Assembly (NCBI GenBank): GCA_030157785.1
Contig: JAOAUC010000038.1
Coordinates: 1-52,004 of the forward strand
DNA: 52,004 nt
Reading direction: 5' to 3'
From: Zoogloea oleivorans
GTDB lineage: Bacteria > Pseudomonadota > Gammaproteobacteria > Burkholderiales > Rhodocyclaceae
Below, piece by piece: positions 8,137 to 15,194 of the stretch. Every line of letters begins with the position of its first letter. Position 1 is the stretch's first letter. The notes beneath the pieces were generated by a model. The model was not told the DNA's origin. It worked only from the letters and a program-made list of their open reading frames with translations, and ran no database searches. The translations under genes and the position numbers were made by a program.

Positions 8137-8223
8137 GTAGGGGCGACTTCAGTCGCCCATCCGCGCGTAACCAAGACGGGATTCGTTATTCAGAGTCCGA
8201 GGGCGACTGAAGTCGCCCCTACA
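8137..8223. repeat. REP/BIME-like paired palindromes between katE and moaC
   Basis: Two copies of a 22-base unit (GTAGGGGCGACTTCAGTCGC plus CC) lie in inverted orientation at 8137-8158 and 8201-8222, 42 bases apart. Each copy is itself almost a perfect palindrome (GGGCGACT-TC-AGTCGCCC). This is the layout of a bacterial interspersed mosaic element made of two REP units between convergent genes. Other copies in the genome are expected but cannot be seen here. It may also fold into a bidirectional terminator, although no T-run follows. Confidence 0.75.
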
Positions 8224-8241
8224 GTCGACCCTGCAGGAAGG

Positions 8242-8721
8242 TTACCCCTCCGCTTTCCAGTGCCCCGACTTGCCGCCTTCCTTCTCGAGCAGGCGGATGC
8301 CATCCATGGTCATGCCGCGATCCACGGCTTTGCACATGTCGTAGATGGTGAGCAGGCCGACCTGCACGGCGGTCAGGGCTTCCATTTCTACACCCGTGCG
8401 GCCGACGGTTTCGGCGGTGACGGTGCAGCGGATGGTGTCGTTGCCCTCGGCGACGAAGTCGGCGGTGACCCGGGTAAGCGGGATCGGGTGGCACAGGGGA
8501 ATCAGGTCGGCGGTGCGCTTGGCGCCCTGGATGGCGGCGATGCGGGCGATGCCGATCACGTCGCCTTTCTTGTTGTCGCCGGCGAGGATTTTTGCCAGCG
8601 TGGCTGGCTCCATCACGATCCGCCCTTCGGCGCGGGCGACCCGGCGGGTTTCGGACTTGGCTGAAACGTCCACCATGTGGGCCTGGCCCTGGGCATCGAA
8701 GTGGGTAAAGACGTCGCTCAT
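8242..8721 (-). CDS. moaC: MoaC, cyclic pyranopterin monophosphate synthase
   Basis: The 159-residue protein has the complete MoaC sequence: [18 protein letters not shown] near the start, the active-site segment [41 protein letters not shown], and a lysine-rich end ([12 protein letters not shown]). With MoaA it converts GTP to cyclic pyranopterin monophosphate in the first stage of molybdenum-cofactor synthesis in the cytoplasm. No other moa gene is next to it. It is divergent from the M48 protease gene with only 44 bases between the start codons, so both promoters must lie in that gap or inside the coding starts. Confidence 0.96.
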   Translation of the reverse strand: MSDVFTHFDAQGQAHMVDVSAKSETRRVARAEGRIVMEPATLAKILAGDNKKGDVIGIARIAAIQGAKRTADLIPLCHPIPLTRVTADFVAEGNDTIRCTVTAETVGRTGVEMEALTAVQVGLLTIYDMCKAVDRGMTMDGIRLLEKEGGKSGHWKAEG

Positions 8722-8765
8722 CGGGCTTTGGGGAACCGCTGGATAGGGTCGCGTATCATAGCATC

Positions 8766-10205
8766 GTGAAAAAACGTCTGATCGCCGCCCTGCTGTGCGT
8801 TGCCCTGGTGCCGCGCAGTTTTTCCCAGAGCCTGCCCGACCTGGGCGATAGTGCTTCGAGTGACCTTTCGCCTTTGGCCGAGCAGCGCATTGGCGCGCAG
8901 ATCATGCGCGACATCCGCTGGAAGGAGCCGTCTTACCTGCAGGACGCGGAGGTTGAGGATTACCTCAACATTCTTGGTGACCGTCTGGTGGCGGCCGGGC
9001 CGGGGGCAGGTTTGCCCTTCGAGTTTTTTGGGGTGAACGATCCGTCGCTCAACGCCTTTGCGATGCCGGGCGGCAAGATCGGGGTACACACCGGACTGAT
9101 CCTGGCCGCCCAGGGCGAGTCGGAGCTGGCGGGGGTGATGTCCCATGAAATCGCCCACGTCACCCAGCGCCACATTGCCCGGATGGTCGGCAAGCAGGGG
9201 CAGTTTGGCGTGCTGATGCTGGCTTCACTGCTGGTCGCGATACTGGCGGCCAAATCGAGTTCGCAGGTCAGTCAGGCGGCCATCATGACCGGGCAGGCGG
9301 CGGGACTGAGTTCACAACTGGCTTACTCGCGGGATTTCGAGAACGAAGCCGACCGGCTCGGGGTACAGAACCTCGCCGCGGCGGATTTCGACGTGCGCGG
9401 GATGCCGAGCTTTTTCGAGCGCCTGCAGAAGAACAGCCGGCTCTACGAGAACAATGCGCCGGCCTATCTGCGCACCCACCCTTTGACTGGCGAGCGGATC
9501 ACCGAAATGGAGAACCGGGTTGCCAACATGCCTTACCGGCAAGTGCCGGATTCTCTCGATTTCCAGCTGGTACGGGCCAAGCTCAAGGTGGGAAGTGTGG
9601 CGTCACGGGAGGTTGTCGAGGAGTTCGAAAGGGCTGCGCGGGCGGGTTCAGCAACAGTTGCGGCCCAATACGGGCTGACCCGGGCCTATCTCAGCGTCAA
9701 GCGGCTTGCCGACGCTGACCGCGCCATGGTTGAGCTACGCAAGCTGAAGGCGGTTTCGGCGATGATCGACGGGCTGGAGGGCGATCTGTTGTTGGCCCAC
9801 GGTGATTCGGCTGGTGCGGCAAAGGTGTTTGCGGAGGCGCGCAGCCGTTTTCCCCAGTCGCGCCGACTCATCTACGGCCAGCTGGGGGCATTGATCGATG
9901 CGGGGCGCCCTGCCGATGCGCTGACGGTGGTGAAGGCGGAGGTATTGACCACGCCGGGCAATGCGACTCTTTGGGAGCTGCGTGCCCGGGCGGAGGCGAC
10001 CTTGGGCAAGCGCCTGGCCCAGCATCGCTCGCTGGGTGAGGTTTATGCCATTCAGGGCAATTACGCAGCTGCTGCCCAACAGCTCAGCCTGGCCCAGGCG
10101 GCCGGCGACGGGGATTTCTTCGAGCATTCGGCGGTGGATTCCCGCCTGCGGGAGGTGAGCGCCTTGCTCGCCGAACAGATGCGCGAGCGCCGCGAACAAC
10201 GCTGA
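8766..10205 (+). CDS. BepA-like M48 family periplasmic metalloprotease with TPR region
   Basis: The 479-residue protein begins with a Sec signal peptide ([20 protein letters not shown]). The M48 peptidase domain contains the zinc motif HEIAH (in [15 protein letters not shown]), with the third ligand Glu in ENEADRLG. The C-terminal 200 residues are helical repeats of TPR character ([22 protein letters not shown] and similar). In E. coli BepA (487 residues) this architecture degrades misassembled LptD and supports outer-membrane protein assembly. The initiation codon is GTG at 8766-8768; no strong Shine-Dalgarno sequence is visible, but the signal peptide begins exactly there. It converges with the signalling operon that ends at 10215. 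Confidence 0.92.
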   Translation: MKKRLIAALLCVALVPRSFSQSLPDLGDSASSDLSPLAEQRIGAQIMRDIRWKEPSYLQDAEVEDYLNILGDRLVAAGPGAGLPFEFFGVNDPSLNAFAMPGGKIGVHTGLILAAQGESELAGVMSHEIAHVTQRHIARMVGKQGQFGVLMLASLLVAILAAKSSSQVSQAAIMTGQAAGLSSQLAYSRDFENEADRLGVQNLAAADFDVRGMPSFFERLQKNSRLYENNAPAYLRTHPLTGERITEMENRVANMPYRQVPDSLDFQLVRAKLKVGSVASREVVEEFERAARAGSATVAAQYGLTRAYLSVKRLADADRAMVELRKLKAVSAMIDGLEGDLLLAHGDSAGAAKVFAEARSRFPQSRRLIYGQLGALIDAGRPADALTVVKAEVLTTPGNATLWELRARAEATLGKRLAQHRSLGEVYAIQGNYAAAAQQLSLAQAAGDGDFFEHSAVDSRLREVSALLAEQMRERREQR

Positions 10206-10214
10206 GTCCGGCTT

Positions 10215-10847
10215 TCAGATCTGTCCGTAGCGTACGTAGAGTGCCCACACCAGGTCAGCGAAGGCGCGCTGGTTGAAGCGCGGACGCCCGCTGACGGTCA
10301 GGGCCAGGCGCGTGCGCCCCACGTGCATCGGCCAGAAGCTCAGACCGCTGACGCCGGCTGCGTCCACATTGCCCCAGCCATCCAGCAGGTGGTCGCCGAG
10401 CTTGGCGAGGGCTACCGACTGGCGTTCGGCGACCGACAGGATGTCGGCGCCGAGGGCGGCGAGGGCTTCGCCGGTGTCGCTCGGATAGCCGGCGATGGCC
10501 AGGCAGAAACCCATGTGATCGGCCAGTACGGCCTGCCCGCTGTCGCTGAGGGCGGCGAGGAGTTCCGGCAGGGTGGCTTCAAGGGTGCCGATGGGGGCCA
10601 TGCGCGGTCGCGGCCAGGCTTCGAGGCAGGCTTCTTCCTGCAAGGGGAGCAGGTGGGCGAGGGCGGCTTCCGGGTCGCTTTCGCCGGTCCATTCGCGAAT
10701 CGATTCGAGGCTCAGCAGGGGGCTTATGGCCTCGCGCAGGACGCCGAGGAGGATCTGCCGCTGGGGGCTGTGATCGGCACGGGCTACCGCCCGCCATGCG
10801 CCGTAGGGCGTGACGCTCAGGTGGGAGCCGGGGGTAATCTCAAGCAT
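10215..10847 (-). CDS. Divergent roadblock-like protein, last gene of the GTPase operon
   Basis: A 210-residue cytoplasmic protein I do not recognise as a named family. Residues about 85-200 resemble a roadblock/LC7 fold: a helix (TLPELLAALSDSGQAVLADH), a strand with a small loop (GFCLAIAGYP), a second helix with ADILSVAERQSVAL, then paired strands (GLSFWPMHVGRTRLALTVSG) and a closing helix. The first 80 residues have the feel of a short helical or winged-helix domain. Its start overlaps the GTPase stop by 8 bases, so translation is coupled. Roadblock proteins commonly regulate small GTPases, which makes this a likely partner or GAP-type regulator of the preceding gene product. That role is inference. 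Confidence 0.6.
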   Translation of the reverse strand: MLEITPGSHLSVTPYGAWRAVARADHSPQRQILLGVLREAISPLLSLESIREWTGESDPEAALAHLLPLQEEACLEAWPRPRMAPIGTLEATLPELLAALSDSGQAVLADHMGFCLAIAGYPSDTGEALAALGADILSVAERQSVALAKLGDHLLDGWGNVDAAGVSGLSFWPMHVGRTRLALTVSGRPRFNQRAFADLVWALYVRYGQI

Positions 10848-11400
10848 CGATCAGTCCGGGGTTGAGGGTGTATAGGAGGGCCTTGACCAGCATGGCCACG
10901 TCTTCACGGTTGCGGGCGTCGGCCCGGAAGACTGCCGGCAGCGGGTCATGACCGAGGTCGGCGAGCTTTTGCCGGTAGGCGTCGAGCCCGGGCTCCTGGG
11001 CCCGGTCCATGTGGGTAACGCCGATGGCGACCGCCGTACCGGAGATGAATTTACGGAACGCGGCCAGATAGTTCTCGAGATCCTTGAGCGGGTCGGTGTT
11101 GGCGTTGTTGATCAGCAGGACAAGGCCGATTCCACCTTCAGAGAGGATTTCCCACATGAAACTGAAGCGCTCTTGCCCGGGCGTGCCGTAAAGCATCACT
11201 TTCTCGCCGTCGGGCAGGTTCAGCACACCGTAATCCATGGCAACGGTGGTGGTTCTCTTCAGTGCGGCGGTTTCGTCGCTGGCGACGGCTTCGGTGCTGA
11301 CTGGCGGAATGTCGCTGAGGGCCGCGATGGCGGTGCTTTTGCCCGCACCGACGGTACCGGAAAAAATGATCTTGTTGTGGCGGGCGCGTTCAGACCGCAT
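10840..11400 (-). CDS. COG2229/MglA-like small GTPase
   Basis: The 186-residue protein is a complete small G domain. The P-loop is GTVGAGKST (15-23), switch I has KRTTTVAMDYG (48-58), switch II has LYGTPGQERF (70-79) with Gly in place of the usual Asp of DxxG, and the base-recognition motif is THMD (129-132) in place of NKxD. These substitutions are typical of the COG2229 group used in Streptomyces conservons (CvnD) and related to Myxococcus MglA. Its start overlaps the upstream gene by 11 bases and its end overlaps the next by 8. Roadblock proteins at both ends of the operon are the expected regulators. Likely role: a nucleotide-dependent switch in the cytoplasm or at the membrane; the output is unknown. 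Confidence 0.88.
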   Translation of the reverse strand: MRSERARHNKIIFSGTVGAGKSTAIAALSDIPPVSTEAVASDETAALKRTTTVAMDYGVLNLPDGEKVMLYGTPGQERFSFMWEILSEGGIGLVLLINNANTDPLKDLENYLAAFRKFISGTAVAIGVTHMDRAQEPGLDAYRQKLADLGHDPLPAVFRADARNREDVAMLVKALLYTLNPGLIDA

Positions 11401-12547
11401 TGAGAAGCTTTCTGAGAATTCGGGACAGAATGGAAGGGCGTTGTTGCTGCGTGGGGGCGACGACGGGGGCGATAACCGGAGGTGTCACTGCCGGTGCATC
11501 CCGGTCCAGCAGCCCGGCAAACTGGGCCGAGGAGAACACCGAAAAGACGTAGCGATGGGGGATGGCCAGCCGGGTGGCGATTTCCACCGGACTGGCCCAG
11601 GTGCGCGTCCACAGGGCGGCTATGCGCAGGGCGTGGGGCGAAACGAAGGCGTGGGTGAAGTTCGGCCAGGCCTTCAGGCGCACGCGCTGGTAGGGGTCGG
11701 CACCCAGGGGCAGGCGGCCGCGGGCGGCCCAGGCGGCGATGTTCCACAGGAAATCTTCCGCCCCGTAAACCGTATCGGTGCCTACGGATTCACTGAAAAT
11801 CAGGCTGCTGACGATGCGTGCCGTTGTATTGGGCAACTGGGTCATCGAAAAGGGCCGCAGTTGGTTGTCGCGGAAGGCCGTGACGCATATCGGAAGCGGC
11901 CGTGGCTGGACGCCGATAAGGCGGGGCAGGCCGGAAATGACATGGGGTCGACCGGAGACGATGGCTTGTTCGACTGCCCGGGACAGGTGGCCGATCAGGT
12001 ACAGGTCAGGGTCGAAGAAGAGCTTTTCGGGCAGGGTTGCACCCGCCGTAAGGGGGATGTCGTCCATCGCGCCGCACAGGTCGCGCTCGTCGTCCATTTT
12101 GAGGCCATGGCCGAGGGCGGCGGGTTTGCTGCTGAAGTTTGCCGGCGGTGTTTCGGGGGCCGCTTGAGGGCGGGGCGGTGCCACCGCGACTTGTCTTGCC
12201 GTGTCGTTTGCGGCCTGGGCGAGGATGCCGGGCAGGCTTTCGAGGTTGAGCGGTTTGCCCAGGATGACCCGGTTGGGAAAGCGCGGGGCGTGGTCCTTGG
12301 GGTGAAAGGCGTAGCACACGACGCCGGTGCGCGGATGCTGCCCCAACTGCTCGAAGGCCGCTTCGACGCCGGGTCGGTCGCAATCCACGAGTACCACCCG
12401 GGCTTCGTCCAGCGTTGCCACCAGGCGCACGGAGTGCTTCCAGTGACGTTCGACGGAAAGTCCGATCAGCCGGGCGTCCATGCTGCCTGCGTGGAGCAGG
12501 TACAGGGCTGTAAGTGGCTGGCCCGGGAGGTGGGTGTGGCGGCTCAT
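11390..12547 (-). CDS. Unknown protein with pseudo-receiver-like N-terminus, GTPase operon
   Basis: A 385-residue protein of no family I can name. The first 115 residues alternate strands and helices like a response-regulator receiver domain: ARVVLVDCD in the position of the phosphoacceptor strand, TGVVCYAF, then NRVILGKPLNLESL, whose K-P pair is typical of the last strand of receivers. The middle part (about 140-300) has no recognisable motif. Near the C-terminus PVEIATRLAIPHRYVFSVF resembles a winged-helix segment. The ATG at 12545-12547 overlaps the upstream stop (ATGA), so I prefer it to an in-frame start 24 codons earlier. The last residues (ILSRILRKLL) are amphipathic. Function unknown; context suggests a component of the GTPase switch system. 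Confidence 0.6.
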   Translation of the reverse strand: MSRHTHLPGQPLTALYLLHAGSMDARLIGLSVERHWKHSVRLVATLDEARVVLVDCDRPGVEAAFEQLGQHPRTGVVCYAFHPKDHAPRFPNRVILGKPLNLESLPGILAQAANDTARQVAVAPPRPQAAPETPPANFSSKPAALGHGLKMDDERDLCGAMDDIPLTAGATLPEKLFFDPDLYLIGHLSRAVEQAIVSGRPHVISGLPRLIGVQPRPLPICVTAFRDNQLRPFSMTQLPNTTARIVSSLIFSESVGTDTVYGAEDFLWNIAAWAARGRLPLGADPYQRVRLKAWPNFTHAFVSPHALRIAALWTRTWASPVEIATRLAIPHRYVFSVFSSAQFAGLLDRDAPAVTPPVIAPVVAPTQQQRPSILSRILRKLLNAV

Positions 12548-13056
12548 GGATGTTTCATTGCAGTAGGTGTGCCTGGGCAGCGGGAGCTCCGGGGTGACGA
12601 GGTGTCCCTCAGAAAGCACAGCTGGCCTTCCACCGGCCTGGCAAGAACGACATCGGGAAAGGCGACCCGCGGGTCATGGCGATTGATGCCGTCATTCAGG
12701 TGTTCGCTCAGGTACATGCCCAGTTCGCGCTCTTCCAGCGCCGCATAATGATTGCGCAGCATGCGGGTGCGCAAGGCGATGCCCCGGGGGCCGAGGACGA
12801 TCCACAGATCGACGACGGCTGCTGCCGCCCGACTTTCATCGCCCAGGCTGCGCCACAGGGAAATGCGCTGGATGTGCAGGTGCAGATTGGCCGGTTTGCG
12901 TCCGATTTCGGCCGCCAGCAGTGCTCCCGTTGCCGGAGAGCACCAGTGGGAGGCGATGCCCAGCGTGCGCACCGGCAGGCCAAAGACCGCGGGTGGCGCA
13001 GAGGGGCGGATGCGCTCCGGATGGAGCTTGTCGGCGATGAAGGGAAACGGGCTCAC
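12544..13056 (-). CDS. Unknown 170-residue protein, GTPase operon
   Basis: A soluble protein with no signal peptide or membrane segment and no recognised domain. It contains a patterned central region (NLHLHIQRISLWRSLGDESR, then AAVVDLWIVLGPRGIALRTRML) and an acidic helix (ALEERELGMYLSEHLNDGIN). It overlaps the preceding gene and the following gene by four bases each (ATGA), so it is translationally coupled on both sides. The last 20 residues are rich in Ser, Arg and Pro and may be unstructured. It is supported as a real gene mainly by its place in the operon. Confidence 0.6.
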   Translation of the reverse strand: MSPFPFIADKLHPERIRPSAPPAVFGLPVRTLGIASHWCSPATGALLAAEIGRKPANLHLHIQRISLWRSLGDESRAAAAVVDLWIVLGPRGIALRTRMLRNHYAALEERELGMYLSEHLNDGINRHDPRVAFPDVVLARPVEGQLCFLRDTSSPRSSRCPGTPTAMKHP

Positions 13057-13799
13057 TGGGTCAGGGTGGAGATGATGTCGATCATGAACTCCACGTCCTC
13101 CTGCTGGACCGGCTGCCAGCTGGTGGCGCCGAGGGCTTCGAGCATGGCGATGCCCTTGCTGGTTTCGTGCATGGCGAGGAGGAGACGGGCGATGTCGTCG
13201 CCCCGTTCGTGGAGGGCCGGGCCGACCAGGAAAACGTGCTGGATCACCTGGGCATCGCTGGTGACCAGTACCCGCAAATCGCGCCGGACAAGGGACGAGA
13301 GGGACTTGAAGGCCACGACCGGGAGAAAGCCGATGTCGGCCTCGCCGCGCAGGATTTCTTTGGCGACCTGGATGTAGGTATCGCGGCGGTGCTCGACGGT
13401 GTTGCCGGTGTCGAGGTTGGCGGGTTCGAGCAGGATGCGCCCTACGGTGTTCACGCAGGGGTCGTCGGTGCAGGCCAGGCGCGTGCCGGGTGTGAGGTCG
13501 GGGATGCCCTGGGCGGGGCTGTCGGCTGCCGTGACGACGACCATTTCGTCGGGCGGGCCTTCCGGCCGGGCAATGGCACGGAAGCCCTTTTCGCGCACCA
13601 GCAGGGAGGCATCGAAGGGGTTGGCGTGGATCATGTCCACCTTGCCGGCGGCAATCGCTGCCCGCTGGGCGCCGAAGTTGTCGTAGAGCTCAAGGTGGAT
13701 GGGCAGGGACAGGGAGCGCTGCAGCCAGGTATTGAAGATGTACCAGTCGGAGATGCGCTCGTTGGGAAAGCTCGGGCTGACGGTGAAGTTGAAGCTCAT
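13053..13799 (-). CDS. PhnD-like substrate-binding protein without a signal peptide
   Basis: The 248-residue protein has the fold pattern of phosphate/phosphonate ABC-transporter binding proteins: FTVSPSFPNERISDWYIF at the start, a KVDMIHANPFDASLLVREKG segment, EILRGEADIGFLPVVAFKSL and a closing helical lobe. Usual family members have an export signal; this one begins MSFNFTVSP and enters the fold at once, so it should stay in the cytoplasm. No permease or ATPase gene is nearby. Its start overlaps the PAS gene stop by four bases and its end overlaps the next start by four. A reading extending upstream to 14000 lies in the PAS gene and was rejected. A role as a cytoplasmic ligand sensor for the GTPase module is inference. 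Confidence 0.78.
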   Translation of the reverse strand: MSFNFTVSPSFPNERISDWYIFNTWLQRSLSLPIHLELYDNFGAQRAAIAAGKVDMIHANPFDASLLVREKGFRAIARPEGPPDEMVVVTAADSPAQGIPDLTPGTRLACTDDPCVNTVGRILLEPANLDTGNTVEHRRDTYIQVAKEILRGEADIGFLPVVAFKSLSSLVRRDLRVLVTSDAQVIQHVFLVGPALHERGDDIARLLLAMHETSKGIAMLEALGATSWQPVQQEDVEFMIDIISTLTQ

Positions 13800-14275
13800 G
13801 GCCGGTTCATCTCCGCGTACCGGGCTTCGGAGGCTTCGATATTCACCCGCGACGGTTCCCGCCGTACCGAGGTGTAGCCGGCAATGTTGCCATCGCGGAT
13901 GTTGGGCACGACTGCGGCGTAAACCCAGTAGTGTCCGCCATCCTTGCGCAGGTTTTTCACGTAGCCGTGCCACTGGCGCCCGGCCTGCACGGTGTCCCAC
14001 AGATCGCGAAAGGCCGCTGCGGGCATGGCGGGATGACGCAGAATGCTGTGGGGCTGGCCGATCAGTTCATCCATGGCGTAACCGGACATGTCCACGAAGG
14101 ACTGGTTGCACTGGGTGATGATCCCGGCGGTGTTTGTTCGCGAGACGATGAGCTTGCCGTGCGGGTAGGGTGTTTCGATGGACGTCACATAGACCCGGCG
14201 GCTGGTACCGTCGGCGTAGGTCAGCACATGTTCGGCGGCATCTCCCGCAATATGGGCGCGATCCATGTCTTGCAC
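13796..14275 (-). CDS. Aer-type PAS domain protein
   Basis: A 159-residue protein consisting almost only of one PAS domain (about 45-150) of the Aer class: NQSFVDMSGYAMDELIGQPH, LRHPAMPAAAFRDLW, WHGYVKNLRKDGGHYWV and GYTSVRREPS closely match the pattern of the FAD-binding PAS of the aerotaxis receptor. Unlike Aer it has no membrane segment, HAMP or chemotaxis signalling domain, so the signal must pass to a partner protein. An additional 40-residue N-terminal stretch (YADGTSRRVYVTS) precedes the PAS. It is the second gene of the operon, 14 bases after the roadblock gene. Cofactor binding (FAD or haem) and redox sensing are inferred from the family. Confidence 0.85.
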   Translation of the reverse strand: MQDMDRAHIAGDAAEHVLTYADGTSRRVYVTSIETPYPHGKLIVSRTNTAGIITQCNQSFVDMSGYAMDELIGQPHSILRHPAMPAAAFRDLWDTVQAGRQWHGYVKNLRKDGGHYWVYAAVVPNIRDGNIAGYTSVRREPSRVNIEASEARYAEMNRP

Positions 14276-14289
14276 GGCTGGTGCTCCGT

Positions 14290-14655
14290 TCAGCCGAGGA
14301 TTCGGCCGATGGCGTCGGCGGCGCGGCGTACGTCGAGGAAGACGAGGCCGAGCTTGGCGTTCGGTTTGGCCATTACGGTGAGCACGGCGTCGGCGCCGGC
14401 CTGAACCATCAGCACGTAGCCCTTTTCGCCCTTGATCAGAACCTGTTCCAGGCCGCCACGGGCCAGTTCGCGGGCGGTACGGTCACCGAGGGACAGCATT
14501 GCTGCACTCATCGCACCCACCCGGTCTTCGTCCACGGTGTTGGGGAGCAGGGCAGCCATCATGAGGCCGTCCGAGGAAATGATGGCCGAGGCTTCGATGT
14601 CCGCGGAGGTGCCGTTCAGATCATTGAGAACCGTCTGGAGCATGTTTGAGCGCAT
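14290..14655 (-). CDS. Roadblock/LC7 domain protein, first gene of the GTPase operon
   Basis: The 121-residue protein is a single roadblock/LC7 domain: an N-terminal helix (MLQTVLNDLNGT), strands with IEASAIISSDGLMMAALLP, a central helix (SAAMLSLGDRTARELARG), VLIKGEKGYVLMVQAGADAVLTVMA and a last helix (DVRRAADAIGRILG). In MglB/MglA and in Streptomyces conservons such proteins dimerise and control a small GTPase. The gene is the promoter-proximal member of a seven-gene unit running down to 10215. The start at 14655 and an in-frame ATG four codons later are both possible. Confidence 0.9.
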   Translation of the reverse strand: MRSNMLQTVLNDLNGTSADIEASAIISSDGLMMAALLPNTVDEDRVGAMSAAMLSLGDRTARELARGGLEQVLIKGEKGYVLMVQAGADAVLTVMAKPNAKLGLVFLDVRRAADAIGRILG

Positions 14656-14750
14656 GTTAGGGGTACCTTGGGGCGATTGTTGGCGTTGCGAAAGTCTTGC
14701 CGGACCGAATGCAGATTACCGATGGTGCCGGCAAGGGTATCGGTCTGTGT

Positions 14751-14774
14751 ATGACACTAATCTTGATTTGTCAT
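14751..14774. promoter_or_regulatory. Inverted repeat in the gap upstream of the roadblock/GTPase operon
   Basis: ATGACA-N12-TGTCAT is a perfect 6+12+6 inverted repeat in the 240-base gap between the divergent roadblock operon and tusA. The spacing is right for a dimeric regulator. No promoter match is good enough to say which direction it would control, and nothing else in this gap is recognisable. Confidence 0.3.
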
Positions 14775-14895
14775 TATTTCACAGAACGGTAGTGTTTTTT
14801 GGCGCTGCGTCAAAGTGCGTGCTTCGGTATCGGCCAAAACAGCGGGGCGCGTTAGAATCCGGCCTTGATTGCCCCCTCGAAGATGGAGTCACACA

Positions 14896-15126
14896 ATGGA
14901 TTTTGACAAGGAAGTGGATGCCCGTGGCCTGAACTGCCCGCTGCCCATTCTGCGTGCCAAAAAGGCGCTGGCGGAAATGCAGGCCGGCCAGGTGCTTCAT
15001 GTCCTCGCGACGGACCCGGGTTCGGTGAAGGACTTTGCCGCTTTTGCCCGGCAGACCGGCAACGAACTGGTGGCCCACAACGAACTGGCCGACAACGCTT
15101 TCGATTTCTTCCTGCGCCGCAAGTAA
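14896..15126 (+). CDS. tusA: TusA-family sulfur-carrier protein
   Basis: A 76-residue protein with the family signature near the N-terminus: DARGLNCPLPILRAKKAL, in which the Cys of the CPxP motif is the persulfide carrier. The rest has the usual two-layer fold (VLHVLATDPGSVKDFAAFAR). TusA-type proteins relay sulfur for tRNA thiolation, molybdenum cofactor or sulfur oxidation; with a soxYZ pair elsewhere in the window, either a house-keeping or an oxidation role is possible. The ATG at 14896-14898 has GGAG upstream; an in-frame ATG nine codons earlier lacks one. A strong terminator follows. Confidence 0.9.
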   Translation: MDFDKEVDARGLNCPLPILRAKKALAEMQAGQVLHVLATDPGSVKDFAAFARQTGNELVAHNELADNAFDFFLRRK

Positions 15127-15145
15127 GTGGTGCCGGGTAGGTGAA

Positions 15146-15175
15146 AAAAGGGCCACGCAATTGCGTGGCCCTTTT
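15146..15175. terminator. Bidirectional hairpin terminator between tusA and valS
   Basis: AAAAGGGCCACGCAA and TTGCGTGGCCCTTTT form a perfect 15-base inverted repeat with no spacer bases. The A and T runs on both sides allow it to end both convergent transcripts. Confidence 0.9.
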
Positions 15176-15194
15176 CAATTTGACGCCTTGTGGC

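Noticed and set aside
8137..8223. Simple Rho-independent terminator between katE and moaC
   Set aside because: The hairpins are not followed by T-runs and are arranged as two inverted units, which fits a REP-type element better.
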